This document shows, in pieces, positions 8,559 to 17,537 of a stretch of DNA of 64,000 nucleotides. The stretch is taken from assembly GCF_006874645.1 (NCBI RefSeq), contig NZ_CP030082.1, forward strand, positions 2,356,001 through 2,420,000, read 5' to 3'. A model generated the notes under the pieces. The model did no database searches and had not been told where the DNA came from. It was given only the letters and a program-made list of their open reading frames with translations. Each line of letters begins with the position of its first letter. Position 1 is the first letter of the stretch. Made by a program: the position numbers and the translations under genes. The DNA comes from Bdellovibrio sp. ZAP7 (GTDB taxonomy: Bacteria > Bdellovibrionota > Bdellovibrionia > Bdellovibrionales > Bdellovibrionaceae).

Positions 8559-9515
8559 ATGGATTTCGTGAGGGGCATGAAATTCGCTACGTTTATGGGG
8601 GTCTTTGCAACAGCTTTGCTGAGTGCAAATACGACTCTGGCCGAGGAGTCATCACAGACGATGCCTCCGGTGCACGCATCACAAACGGGCGATTCACAGC
8701 AAGCGGTACCCGCTCCATATACAGATAAACCACAATGGCATCAGTTCTATATGATTGATGATACCAACTTGGATCAAGTCACAGTTCGCGGCACTCAAAC
8801 AATGCCTATGGAACTGATGGCTCCCACGGAACTGATCTCGGCATTCGCCAGAAAAGTTAAAGTGGCAGTCGTGAACTTGCTTCGTTGGAATCAATATAAT
8901 TACGACATGCCAGTACCGACTGAAAAGTACATGCGCAAGCTGCACTTCGGCCGCTGGATCAATGATCCTTCGGACGAAACCTGCATGAATACACGCGCCA
9001 AGGTTTTGGTTCGTGATTCCAAAGGCGAAATCACTTATCGCAATGGCAAAACCTGCGTAGTGGAAGATGGCCTGTGGGACGATCCGTACACGAACACGGA
9101 AATCACTTCATCTCGTCAAATTCAGATCGATCACATGGTTCCACTTAAAAACGCTTATATGTCAGGTGCATTTAACTGGGACTATAAAACGCGCTGTTTG
9201 TATGCGAACTACATGGGCCTGAAAGAGCACTTGGTTTCAGCCGAAGCTCACCAGAACATGTCCAAAGGCGATAGCGGTCCTGAAGGTTACCTTCCACCGT
9301 TTGAACCAGGTCGCTGCCAATACATCCGTAACTGGATCGCCATCAAAATGATCTGGCGTTTGACGTTGAATCCTGAAGAAGCAAAAGCTATCAGTGACAA
9401 CATCATCAAGTACAACTGCAAGGCTTCTGATTTCGTCTTTACTAAAGATGAATTGGACAACCAACGCAACGTTATCACGCAGAACTTAAACTTCTGCATG
9501 ATCAATAAAAGATAA
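8559..9515 (+). CDS. Secreted HNH-type nuclease (DUF1524-like)
   Basis: 318 residues (312 from the inner ATG). A signal peptide (MKFATFMGVFATALLSANTTLA) precedes a linker and a C-terminal domain with IDHMVPLKNAYMSGA, a His-Asp metal/nuclease core, and YIRNWIAIKMIWRLTL, seen in HNH nucleases of the DUF1524/GmrSD-C type. Two starts each have a ribosome site: ATG 8559 (GGGGGA) and ATG 8577 (GAGGGG); the second gives a cleaner signal peptide. An exported nuclease would suit prey DNA digestion (inference). It is coupled by a TAATG overlap to the next gene. Confidence 0.75.
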   Translation: MDFVRGMKFATFMGVFATALLSANTTLAEESSQTMPPVHASQTGDSQQAVPAPYTDKPQWHQFYMIDDTNLDQVTVRGTQTMPMELMAPTELISAFARKVKVAVVNLLRWNQYNYDMPVPTEKYMRKLHFGRWINDPSDETCMNTRAKVLVRDSKGEITYRNGKTCVVEDGLWDDPYTNTEITSSRQIQIDHMVPLKNAYMSGAFNWDYKTRCLYANYMGLKEHLVSAEAHQNMSKGDSGPEGYLPPFEPGRCQYIRNWIAIKMIWRLTLNPEEAKAISDNIIKYNCKASDFVFTKDELDNQRNVITQNLNFCMINKR

Positions 9516-10189
9516 TGTTTAAAATTCTGTTCGAGGATGACTGGTTTTTAGCGGCTGAAAAGCCCGCCGGTCTTCCTTCGCAAGCGACGGTGGACAAAAG
9601 CCGTCCTGACTTCTTCACTCAATTAAAAAAACAACTTCAGGCTGAGCGAGGCGCTGATTTTTATCTAGCCCTACACCACCGCTTGGACCGCGACACTTCG
9701 GGCGTGATGATCTTTGCAAAAAACAAAGAGGCGAATGATCCTTTGGCCAATATGTTTAAAAAGCATTTGATCCAAAAAACCTATCGCTGCCTGACCCGCA
9801 ATCGCAAAATGCCAGAAACCTGGGAAATCCAGAACCATCTGGCTGAAGTGAAAGATCACAAACTAAAAAAAACCAAGATGAAATCCACCACGTCCGGTGG
9901 CGATAAAGCTCACACCAAATTCCGTTTGATTGAAAAATTCAAATCAGGAATGCTGGTGGAGGCACAACCGCTGACAGGACGTATGCATCAAATCCGCGTG
10001 CATTTGGCAGAAGAACACATGGGTATCTTTGGCGACGACATTTACCCGTGCAATAAAACGCCAGTAGCTCCCCGCCTGATGCTGCATGCACTAAGCCTGG
10101 AATTCACTCATCCGTTTACCCACGTTCCGATAAAAATAGAATCTGCTTTACCCGAAGACATGGAAGAATTTATTAAGACGCTCAGATAA
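9515..10189 (+). CDS. RluA-family RNA pseudouridine synthase
   Basis: 224 residues, catalytic domain only, with no S4 domain. The active-site motif HRLDRDTSGVMIFAK (about residues 50-64) has the catalytic aspartate. LVEAQPLTGRMHQIRVHLA is the second family block. The enzyme isomerises uridine to pseudouridine in rRNA or tRNA; the exact target is not readable. Its ATG shares one base with the stop of the nuclease gene, so the two are translationally coupled although the functions seem unrelated. Confidence 0.9.
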   Translation: MFKILFEDDWFLAAEKPAGLPSQATVDKSRPDFFTQLKKQLQAERGADFYLALHHRLDRDTSGVMIFAKNKEANDPLANMFKKHLIQKTYRCLTRNRKMPETWEIQNHLAEVKDHKLKKTKMKSTTSGGDKAHTKFRLIEKFKSGMLVEAQPLTGRMHQIRVHLAEEHMGIFGDDIYPCNKTPVAPRLMLHALSLEFTHPFTHVPIKIESALPEDMEEFIKTLR

Positions 10190-10351
10190 TTCAGCGTGAA
10201 TCCTACGAGTTCTGCGACCAACAACCTTGTTTATTACAGAATTCTTCCCGGACATGGTGGACAGAGGCTAGTGATCCTCAGGTACCCTCATTTCCAGTGG
10301 CGCATTTCCGACATGTAATCCAACAATGGCTCATAACGGAGAGAAGGAACC

Positions 10352-10750
10352 ATGCCGGATATGGAAAAGAAAATACCAACAATCATCGTTCGTAAACCTC
10401 AAACCGACAGCGGATCAAAGTCTGGAGCTGAGGACACTTCAACGATGGATTTCATCCCCAACAAAAACGAGATTATAGAAAACGCTCGCATCAAACTCGA
10501 GGAAATCCTCAAGTTGATCGTCGACTTCCCGGAAGAAATTTCGGTGACAGTAACCCAAGGTGAACGCACAACCATCTTCAACATCGATTGTTCAAAAAGA
10601 AATTTCGGAAGAATGTTAGGTTCTCGCGGAAAAATGATCGGAAGCCTTCGTAATGTCACGCTAGCGATGACGGCTCGTCATGGAATCCGCTCGATAATAG
10701 AAGTTCCTTACTTTTCTCAAGACATGAAGCCACTGAAACAATCGGCATAA
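10352..10750 (+). CDS. KH-domain RNA-binding protein (KhpA/YlqC-like)
   Basis: 132 residues. A hydrophilic N-terminal tail of about 40 residues leads to a single KH domain with GRMLGSRGKMIGSLRNVTLAMTARHGIRS, containing the GxRG loop that contacts RNA. KhpA-like proteins bind RNA in many bacteria, often with a KhpB partner; none is seen here. An AGAAGGA ribosome site precedes the ATG. It is followed 63 nt later by an XRE/TPR regulator. Confidence 0.8.
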   Translation: MPDMEKKIPTIIVRKPQTDSGSKSGAEDTSTMDFIPNKNEIIENARIKLEEILKLIVDFPEEISVTVTQGERTTIFNIDCSKRNFGRMLGSRGKMIGSLRNVTLAMTARHGIRSIIEVPYFSQDMKPLKQSA

Positions 10751-10813
10751 ACAGATTCACAATTATCCAAACTAGACTGTCACTTTTTAGACCAATTAGT
10801 ATGCTTATGTAAT

Positions 10814-12100
10814 ATGAGCAATGAACTAATTGAAATCGATTCGAACGCCTTACGCAATTTACTAAAGCATCACCAGATGTCCCAGTACGATCTTGCGGTA
10901 AGGCTTGATATCTCGACGAAAACCATCCAGCGCTGGATGAACCAAAGTATTCGCCGAGTAAAGCCTGAGACAATCAATAAACTCATGGAAGTTCTGGGTC
11001 CAACCGCGGGGGAAATCAAAAGAGACTCCCCTGCTTTAAGTCTGCGCCCCACCGACAAAGCCGTGGCGGAGATTTGTTCTGAACGATCCTTTCAATCCAT
11101 TCGCTTAACTGATGATTGGAATCGGTATCTGGAAATTCTAAAATCCATTCACACCGAAGCCTTATCCAGTGAGCAATGTTTTGTGATTTCCCGAAACATC
11201 GGAATTTCTTCTTTCTATCTGGGAAAATTCCAGGCTGCCAAAATTTACCTTAGCAAAGCGATGAAATACGCAGAACTTTTGCAAAACGAAAATCACATGG
11301 GGGATATTCGCAATTGGTTTGCACGCTTGGATGAAGCTGTCGGAAATCTTTTTAAGGCCGAGGACTATTTAAATCAGAACCTGCAAAACCTAGAAAAGAT
11401 CACTCGCCCCAGTGTTCTGGCAGAGTATTCCTATGTCCGTGGCCGCGTCCATTTGCATCGCTGGCAAAATGCTGAAGCCGAGATCCAACTGCGCCGGGGT
11501 TTGCTTACGACTTTAAAAGCGCGCTCCAAACCTTATCCTTTGCTTGCGGCGTGGATGTATCTTCATTTGGTTCATTTATACTTACGTACCAAAAATCTTC
11601 CAAAAGCCCAAGCATGCTGCCGTCGATTCTTAAGTACCGCAGAAAGATCCGGGTGGGGCCGTGGGATTCTTTTGGGAAACTATTATTTGGGAATTATTGA
11701 AGAGTTTAAAAATGGTTCAACCACGCGCTCGAATCAATATTTTGGCAAAGCTCGCATGATGCACAAATGCACTCTGGTGGATCGCTATTGCCCGCTACTT
11801 TCCCAAGCCGAATTTTTGTATTTTACTTTAAAGGGCCGTTACGCTGAAGCCCGAACAATTCTTGCACATAGATTGTTTAAAACTCGCCGTGCGGAATTTT
11901 ATCTGGCATCGACTACGATCGATGGCCTATTGCTTTCAAAATTAAATCCTGGCAGCCATGGCATCCGCAAAAGCATGATCACGAAGGCTAAAGAATACTA
12001 TCAAACACAGGGCATTCAATACCCTCTGGCTTTGATTGAAAAACTTGAAGGGCGCACAGAAGTGTCACCTCAAGAAATCGCGGAATTTTACTACTACTAA
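10814..12100 (+). CDS. XRE-type HTH regulator with TPR-like repeats
   Basis: 428 residues. Residues about 12-70 form a Cro/C1-type helix-turn-helix (MSQYDLAVRLDISTKTIQRW). The remaining 350 residues are alpha-helical tetratricopeptide-like repeats (for example AKIYLSKAMKYAELLQ, AEDYLNQNLQNLEK, AEIQLRRGLLTTLK), as in peptide-responsive regulators of the Rap/PlcR type. The ligand is unknown. Unlike the regulators at 36.7 and 48.7 kb it has no overlapping secreted-protein gene; it ends at a terminator shared with a convergent secreted protein. Confidence 0.75.
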   Translation: MSNELIEIDSNALRNLLKHHQMSQYDLAVRLDISTKTIQRWMNQSIRRVKPETINKLMEVLGPTAGEIKRDSPALSLRPTDKAVAEICSERSFQSIRLTDDWNRYLEILKSIHTEALSSEQCFVISRNIGISSFYLGKFQAAKIYLSKAMKYAELLQNENHMGDIRNWFARLDEAVGNLFKAEDYLNQNLQNLEKITRPSVLAEYSYVRGRVHLHRWQNAEAEIQLRRGLLTTLKARSKPYPLLAAWMYLHLVHLYLRTKNLPKAQACCRRFLSTAERSGWGRGILLGNYYLGIIEEFKNGSTTRSNQYFGKARMMHKCTLVDRYCPLLSQAEFLYFTLKGRYAEARTILAHRLFKTRRAEFYLASTTIDGLLLSKLNPGSHGIRKSMITKAKEYYQTQGIQYPLALIEKLEGRTEVSPQEIAEFYYY

Positions 12101-12120
12101 TCTGCACTCGTTAAAAACTA

Positions 12121-12146
12121 AAAACCCCACATCGCTGTGGGGTTTT
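12121..12146. terminator. Bidirectional terminator between convergent genes
   Basis: AAAACCCCAC / GTGGGGTTTT, a 10-bp perfect stem with a 6-nt loop, flanked by A- and T-runs. Confidence 0.85.
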
Positions 12147-12155
12147 AAAAAGTCA

Positions 12156-12614
12156 TTATTTTTTTGCGAAAGTGCAAGTATCTGAAGTCGTTCCGTTACC
12201 GTAGTCTTCGCTGTATGTGTATTCAGCTTTAACTGACAAAGCGGCCTCGGTGCGAGACAATACGAAGTTTGTTTCTTCGCCATCCCAACCCCAGTCACCC
12301 ATTTTGATTTCTGTTGCAGTGACGCTTTCAAGTTTAGAGATCGCAGAAGAGTAAATCGCCACCTCTTTGAAAGCTTCTGTATCACCAGCAGTCAAGCTGA
12401 CGTAAACGCTGCCTTTACCGTTGATCACTGTATAGTCGAATTTCAAGCTGCAAGGGTGACCGTTAGCTGCTTTACCCGCCGTCAAATCGTAACCGCGAGT
12501 GTATGAGCGAAGAAGTTGGAAGGTATTCAAAGCCTCATCAGGCAATTGAGATGCTTGAGCGAAACCAGAAATCATAAGACCAGTCAAAAGAACCACTGAC
12601 GAAAGCGCTTTCAT
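12156..12614 (-). CDS. Secreted protein of unknown function, paralogue of the 25.5-kb protein
   Basis: 152 residues. Signal peptide to about residue 21 (QASQ). The mature protein has a cysteine in NGHPCSLKFDY and another near the C-terminus (SDTCTFAKK), a probable disulfide pair, and a beta-rich pattern. The NGxPCxL motif after a DLTAG/LMADG-type segment recurs in the protein at 25486-25953, suggesting one family. No known domain recognised. SD and ATG are clear. Confidence 0.7.
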   Translation of the reverse strand: MKALSSVVLLTGLMISGFAQASQLPDEALNTFQLLRSYTRGYDLTAGKAANGHPCSLKFDYTVINGKGSVYVSLTAGDTEAFKEVAIYSSAISKLESVTATEIKMGDWGWDGEETNFVLSRTEAALSVKAEYTYSEDYGNGTTSDTCTFAKK

Positions 12615-12730
12615 AAAAAACTCCCTATTAGGTTTTGGCTGGAACCTCTTTTACTCGGGAATGGCTTTTTATGAAACAATATTCTCTGGGACCATAGAAG
12701 GATTACCCGACTCTCGCAGGATTTTAACAA

Positions 12731-13258
12731 TTAAGGCTCATCCGGGGTTTGTAGAGCACTCTCGCAAACCAGATCAGATTGCTTTACAGAGCAGGAATAA
12801 AGCTCATTGGCATCGGCAGAAGGGCTCGAAATACGACCATAAACCGTCGCCCCCAGCTGCCAGAATTTAAGCTGACCGATACCCCAGGGACGAGGGATTT
12901 GGGTCTGTTGAAAGGCCGCCTCGTATATCGCCATCGCGGAATAGCTTCCACCCGGCGTATAGTAAAAACAGCGCGGATCCCGGGCCACTTGCTCGCACCC
13001 CTGGCTGGAGCAAACGTAATCGTTTAAAATCACATCCACCGGTGAATCGGCATGATAAACGGTGACCTTATTTTCGTTTCCCGCTGCCGTAATCGAAAAG
13101 CCCATAAAGTTATTGGAAGGCTTATTTAAGCCCAGATTGTTCTGCTTAGCATAGATCTGCAAGGCCTCCAGCAAGTCCCCTTTAAAAGAGCTTTCTGCCG
13201 CAATGACCGGTACCGATAGAAAAAGAGCACATAAGAACAGTCTGAACGCATTTCTCAT
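12731..13258 (-). CDS. Secreted protein of unknown function
   Basis: 175 residues from the ATG at 13258; a GTG at 13279 would add seven residues and has a slightly better upstream AAGGG. The N-terminus (MRNAFRLFLCALFLSVPVIAAE) is a signal peptide. The next segment (LLEALQIYAKQNNLG) resembles secretin/TonB short N-terminal domains only weakly. Four or more cysteines (CSSQGC, RCFYY, YSCS, VCES) suggest periplasmic disulfides. No family assigned. Confidence 0.6.
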   Translation of the reverse strand: MRNAFRLFLCALFLSVPVIAAESSFKGDLLEALQIYAKQNNLGLNKPSNNFMGFSITAAGNENKVTVYHADSPVDVILNDYVCSSQGCEQVARDPRCFYYTPGGSYSAMAIYEAAFQQTQIPRPWGIGQLKFWQLGATVYGRISSPSADANELYSCSVKQSDLVCESALQTPDEP

Positions 13259-13349
13259 AGAGGGTAGATCGGAACCCACCCTTATTACTTAACCAAACGT
13301 CTGAATGACTAGACTTAGTTATGTAAAACGCGACAACCGTACTGTAGCA

Positions 13350-13763
13350 CTATGATTCATCAGGGAATGTTTCGAACTTCCTGATCTTTTCAAGATCGAC
13401 ATCCCAGTTGGCTTTACTTGAACAAAAAATATGAGCATTGGGTTTCATAGAAACCTCGCCGTCTAAACTTCCCGCAGGAACGACCAGCAACTGCCCATTC
13501 ATCTGCAGACCCGGCAAGGCCGAACCACATTCGCTGCAAAAGCTTTTGGAATGGCGGGTACCTGGCAAAGTAAAACTCTTTACCAACTCCTCCCCACTCA
13601 ACCATTTTAGGCACGTTTTGGAGGAGAACAAGTTCGCTCCGTGAGCAGAGCCTGTGTCCTTTTGGCAGTGCTTGCAGTGACATAAAAAGAAGCTTTCAAA
13701 GCTGCCTTCGATTTTAAACGTCACTCGCTGACACAAACAAGAACCCTGATATTGATTACTCAT
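13350..13763 (-). CDS. GFA-family zinc protein
   Basis: 137 residues, full length for the family of glutathione-dependent formaldehyde-activating (Gfa-like) proteins. Zinc ligands are visible as GSCLCQRVTF (N-terminus), CHCKHCQ (about residue 28-34) and CSECGS (about residue 76-80). Cytosolic. The formaldehyde role applies only to some members, so substrate is left open. Stands alone, transcribed away from the tRNA-Leu gene. Confidence 0.85.
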   Translation of the reverse strand: MSNQYQGSCLCQRVTFKIEGSFESFFLCHCKHCQKDTGSAHGANLFSSKTCLKWLSGEELVKSFTLPGTRHSKSFCSECGSALPGLQMNGQLLVVPAGSLDGEVSMKPNAHIFCSSKANWDVDLEKIRKFETFPDES

Positions 13764-13885
13764 GGGATTATGGTGCCATACTTGCCTGATATTATGGCAA
13801 GTCTTTGGTTTTTAGATTTTAACGCTGCGCCTAAAGTTGACCTTTAAGCAAAGACAGGTATCATCTGTTCTTCTTCGCACGATTT

Positions 13886-13977
13886 GCCTCGGTGGCGAAA
13901 TTGGTAGACGCACAGGACTTAAAATCCTGGGATTCCTTTACAGGGTCGTGCCGGTTCGATTCCGGCCCGAGGCACCA
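13886..13977 (+). tRNA. tRNA-Leu (anticodon UAA)
   Basis: Acceptor stem GCCTCGG / CCGAGGC, D-arm with TGGTAGACG, anticodon loop CTTAAAA (UAA), a long class II variable arm, T-loop GTTCGATTC, discriminator A at 13974 and genome-encoded CCA at 13975-13977. A long inverted repeat begins exactly at the CCA end. Confidence 0.95.
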
Positions 13978-14115
13978 TTCCCTCTCCAAATTTCTTCGGA
14001 CAGTCCTCGCTCGGGATTACTTCTTTTCATTTAGTTTTGTTTTTGGCTCGATGTTTTTTCTATGGCTTCGTTGTAGCTACAGAGGACTGCGGAACTTGAA
14101 ATTTGGAGAGGGAAT
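13977..14115. repeat. Long inverted repeat abutting the tRNA-Leu 3' end
   Basis: Arms 13977-13994 and 14098-14115 are 18-bp perfect inverted repeats (ATTCCCTCTCCAAATTTC). A second 8-bp pair lies inside (14001-14008 with 14082-14089). The 73-nt central part has no gene. It could act as a tRNA terminator, a processing structure, or be a MITE-like insertion. Confidence 0.7.
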
Positions 14116-14200
14116 GGTTTTAGTGTTTGGGATTAGCTGGCCCCTTCGGGGCTCGCTTTAGTGGGGCATGTGAAATTACCGCGAAGCCTTGCGAATAAAT

Positions 14201-14233
14201 AAAAAAACCGCTGAATAAAGTCAGCGGGTTTTA
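14201..14233 (-). terminator. Terminator of the 14.7-kb secreted-protein gene
   Basis: CCGCTGA / TCAGCGG stem with a 6-nt loop; leftward it is followed by a T-run of seven. Confidence 0.8.
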
Positions 14234-14253
14234 ATAATCTTTTTGATGGCTCG

Positions 14254-14733
14254 TTATTCGTTATCAGACTTAAGAGAGAATGGTTTTACATCGACCAGTT
14301 CCAAAGTGCGAACTCCGCCTTCAACTGTGTCTTTGATCACGATGATGTATGAAGTACGCATGTTATGACCGTTGTAAGCCTTCTCTTGAGTGTTCACCAT
14401 CGCAATTTGCTTGTTATATGATTCACCGCAACCCATGCGCACGTGAGCAGCCAAGGTCGGCTCTGATACCCAAACGTAAACTTCGGCTTTGCGTTCTTGT
14501 GCTGCTTTTTGTTCAATTTTGTAAAGCTTAGAATTTTTATCAGCTTCCATGTTTTTGATGAACTCACGTACAGTCTCACCATCAGTGGAGTTTGCACCAT
14601 TTGAACAAGTATCAGCGTAAACGGCGACGCCTTTATCGCTCGAAATCATTTTCAAAGGTTCCACTGGAGCTGGTGCTGCGAAAACAGAACGTGCTACTAA
14701 ATTTGTGACTATAAAAACCAACATTTTTTTCAT
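14254..14733 (-). CDS. Secreted protein of unknown function
   Basis: 159 residues from the ATG at 14733, chosen because GGGAGAA lies upstream at proper spacing; an upstream TTG would sit in that site. Signal peptide MKKMLVFIVTNLVARSVFAAPAP. The mature part has two cysteines (DTCSNG, MGCGES) and a charged helical middle (AQERKAEVYVW). No domain recognised. Confidence 0.65.
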   Translation of the reverse strand: MKKMLVFIVTNLVARSVFAAPAPVEPLKMISSDKGVAVYADTCSNGANSTDGETVREFIKNMEADKNSKLYKIEQKAAQERKAEVYVWVSEPTLAAHVRMGCGESYNKQIAMVNTQEKAYNGHNMRTSYIIVIKDTVEGGVRTLELVDVKPFSLKSDNE

Positions 14734-14952
14734 AATGAATTCTCCCAAAATTGTTTTGCACCCAAGCTACATGCAAGTGTGCGTTGAACGAAGAGAGGTT
14801 TAATTCAGTATGTCGGTCGGTGTATATTAGAGATATTCGAATCCAAGCTTCGAATTATTTGAAGGGAGTCCGCAATGGCCTCCATTTAAAGACAGACAAT
14901 CCAAATTGCGAATCGGAAAATGAAAAACCTGTTCCTTCGCTTGGAACAGCAT

Positions 14953-16800
14953 TTAGCGACTGTTGTTAAACACCTGTGGCAAAGGAATGTCGGTGGATTT
15001 TAAACTGTCCAAACGTAAAGATCCTTTTACGGTTTTTGGAAAAGTTATGCCTTCGGCTGATCTAAGAGATTGCAGATTCAAATTTCCATTTACAATGCTT
15101 GGAAAAACCAATCCCGGAGCCTGCTTCAGATAACTCAACTGAATGTTTCCTCCAACTTCCAAAGGCAATTTAACTCCTTGGGCATGAATGACATCATCCA
15201 TTATTAAATCACCAGTCACCTTGCGCGGGAAAATCATCCCTTCTGCAGAATCTACTCTCATAAACGACAAATCCCCATGCAACAGCTCTGGCATTTTTTG
15301 AGTAGATTCAAGAATAACCAGATTGCCCACAAGGACTTTAAAGTTCTGACCTGCGTTAATAAATTCTGCCGCTGAAAGCGCGATCTCTTCTTTTTTATAA
15401 CGACCATCGAAAATCAATACGTAGTCTTCTTTAAGATCGCGCTTAGCGAGGATCTCGTCTATACGCGGATCTTTTTGATGACCGAATCCTTGAATAGGTC
15501 TTTCCACTTCGCGAAGAAAGACAAGTTCGTCTTTATTTAAAGACTGTCCTAGGCGAAATTTCTTTTCGATGAGGGTAAGCTTTTTCATATCCGCATCTTT
15601 TTGCGCAAATGCGGCTCCACGCTCACCAAAGGAATTCACTTTATCTGAAACGATTGAAGTCGAAAGAATCTGCGAATCTAAATTCTGATCTTTACCGACA
15701 CCGCGAACTTCAGCAATCTGATCTCCATCCATGCGAATCGCGGCACGAGGCAGAACGCTTTGTCCTTTATTATTTTTGCTATAGTAGACATAAAAATCAC
15801 CACTGCTTAACTGTCTTTGTGCCGTGGCTTCACCAGAGGTACACCAACCTGTATTACGACCTTCCAAAGACTTAACCAACGGCATGTGGTCAGAACCGCG
15901 ATCATAGCGAACCCATTGACCTTCGTTGGTTAAAAATGATCCTTCCCGACCGATGCCTAATTTAAACAAGGCTTGCCCATACAATTTACCGAAACTCATG
16001 CCCTCCAGAGCTTTTAGAAATACTGGATCTTCGATATCAGCCAAAGACTTCTTATTTACTTTTCTGACAACAACATCGGCAACATATGCCAAGGCCTCGT
16101 GATTCACTTCAACATAAGGAGCCACAGTTTCTTTGCTTCTATTACCAAAGCCGCCCGTTTCGGCGTCAAACTTTGAAAGCTTTGTCATACCAGTGAACAT
16201 CCAGTACTTCAGCCACATCGGATAGACCTGGGTGTCTTTGGAAACTAGATAGTCCACCCACAAATCCAAGGACTGTTGTTGATCTTTAATGACTGTTGCC
16301 GCGAGCTCAACTCTTTGTTGGGCATTCAATTTAACGTCACCGTGACCGCGCTCTTTGGCGATACGCGCTTGCTGTGCATAGTAGCTTTCAGGTACATCCA
16401 AAGGATTCATCACGTATTGATTGCGCAGAATTTCCTTCACTTGCTCTCTGGCAAAAGCGGAATGACTGGCTTTAGCTGAAACTTTAGCTAACTGTCCCAA
16501 CCACGCATTCAACTTATCACCGGGTTTAGACACTGAAGTGCCGGTAGTTCTTTGGGATTGCTTTACGGTCCTTTCAACGAATGACGAAGTGTGAAGTTTA
16601 GAGTCTTTTTCGTGAAGGAAAAGAGCACCTTGCCTAAGTTCGGCTTTTTGAATACTTGTAAAAATACTGGAGCATGACTCTGCGGCGAGTGTCTCATTTT
16701 GAAACAGCACACTGAACGTCAAAGAAAATAGGAAGACACCTGTAAAGAGTCTAACCATGGCTGAAAGCCAAAGGCCTTTATCTTTGAATTGAGTACGCAT
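14953..16800 (-). CDS. Large exported protein with C-terminal leucine-rich-like repeats
   Basis: 615 residues from the ATG at 16800, which has AGGAGA eight bases upstream (a longer frame to 16836 would cover that site). A signal-type hydrophobic segment (residues about 15-40) is followed by a helical region, a block TGWCTSGEATAQRQLSSGDFYVYYS reminiscent of the WCT/YVY block in some phage- and symbiont-type proteins, and finally four or five ~20-residue repeats of the form GxLxLxxLxxAxGLxFPxxV. Last gene of the PAP2/DUF3943/barrel cluster. Function unknown; surface or prey-contact role is only a guess. Confidence 0.65.
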   Translation of the reverse strand: MRTQFKDKGLWLSAMVRLFTGVFLFSLTFSVLFQNETLAAESCSSIFTSIQKAELRQGALFLHEKDSKLHTSSFVERTVKQSQRTTGTSVSKPGDKLNAWLGQLAKVSAKASHSAFAREQVKEILRNQYVMNPLDVPESYYAQQARIAKERGHGDVKLNAQQRVELAATVIKDQQQSLDLWVDYLVSKDTQVYPMWLKYWMFTGMTKLSKFDAETGGFGNRSKETVAPYVEVNHEALAYVADVVVRKVNKKSLADIEDPVFLKALEGMSFGKLYGQALFKLGIGREGSFLTNEGQWVRYDRGSDHMPLVKSLEGRNTGWCTSGEATAQRQLSSGDFYVYYSKNNKGQSVLPRAAIRMDGDQIAEVRGVGKDQNLDSQILSTSIVSDKVNSFGERGAAFAQKDADMKKLTLIEKKFRLGQSLNKDELVFLREVERPIQGFGHQKDPRIDEILAKRDLKEDYVLIFDGRYKKEEIALSAAEFINAGQNFKVLVGNLVILESTQKMPELLHGDLSFMRVDSAEGMIFPRKVTGDLIMDDVIHAQGVKLPLEVGGNIQLSYLKQAPGLVFPSIVNGNLNLQSLRSAEGITFPKTVKGSLRLDSLKSTDIPLPQVFNNSR

Positions 16801-16853
16801 AAGAGATTCTCCTAATATGCTGTACTTCATTTTCAAGAATGGGACCTAGGATA

Positions 16854-17537
16854 CTAGAATATGAATCCACCCATGGTGATATAGATGGTATAAAGCTGAG
16901 AGCGGCCATCCAAGGCCGAGCGTGCGACAACAACAGGAACGTCTTTGTCCATTTGAATGCCGCTTTCACGAGTCATCCACTCACCCGTCGCCGAGACTTC
17001 CCAGAACCAGATATTCTTTTTTTCTGTTAAGCGCATGCCGCCGAAAGCGATGCCAACCATAGGGCCTTCGAACTGAATGCGGCTATAGGCCTCTTCAAAT
17101 TCAGGCAATTTCTGACCATCTGTATAGACGACATTCACACTGGTACCCGTAAAAAAACGGAAGTAAGGAACTTGCTCGTCATACCAGCCTTGCGGCAAAC
17201 GATAACGAAAGCCCACGCCAAATTCAGTTCCCCAAATGCGCAGTTCGTTTATTCGCGCAAATTTAATCAATGAACCTGTTTCTAGTGCCCACCGATCATT
17301 TAAGTAGTAACTCACATCCGTTTTGATCGCGAGACCCATCGCGTACTCTCGTGCGGATCCCTCTGCCAGATAAACTCCGCCATGAATTCCAAGACCAGCA
17401 TCAATGTGCAAGCCCTCACGCCAGATTAAATCCACGGAAGGTAATTCGGCTGCAACATTCACGATGTCCGTTTGCGCATGAGCTGACCAGGATACTAACA
17501 ATGACAAAATGAGGGAAAAGAATTTTGAAGTTCTCAT
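16854..17537 (-). CDS. Outer-membrane beta-barrel-like protein
   Basis: 227 residues with a signal peptide cleaved after AHAQ. The mature protein shows alternating amphipathic strands (LHIDAGLGIHGGVYL, MGLAIKTDVSYYL, TEFGVGFRYRLP, LYTIYITMGGFIF) and ends in an aromatic residue, as in outer-membrane barrels. It shares a 4-nt ATGA overlap with the DUF3943 gene, so they are co-translated. Ligand unknown. Confidence 0.65.
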   Translation of the reverse strand: MRTSKFFSLILSLLVSWSAHAQTDIVNVAAELPSVDLIWREGLHIDAGLGIHGGVYLAEGSAREYAMGLAIKTDVSYYLNDRWALETGSLIKFARINELRIWGTEFGVGFRYRLPQGWYDEQVPYFRFFTGTSVNVVYTDGQKLPEFEEAYSRIQFEGPMVGIAFGGMRLTEKKNIWFWEVSATGEWMTRESGIQMDKDVPVVVARSALDGRSQLYTIYITMGGFIF

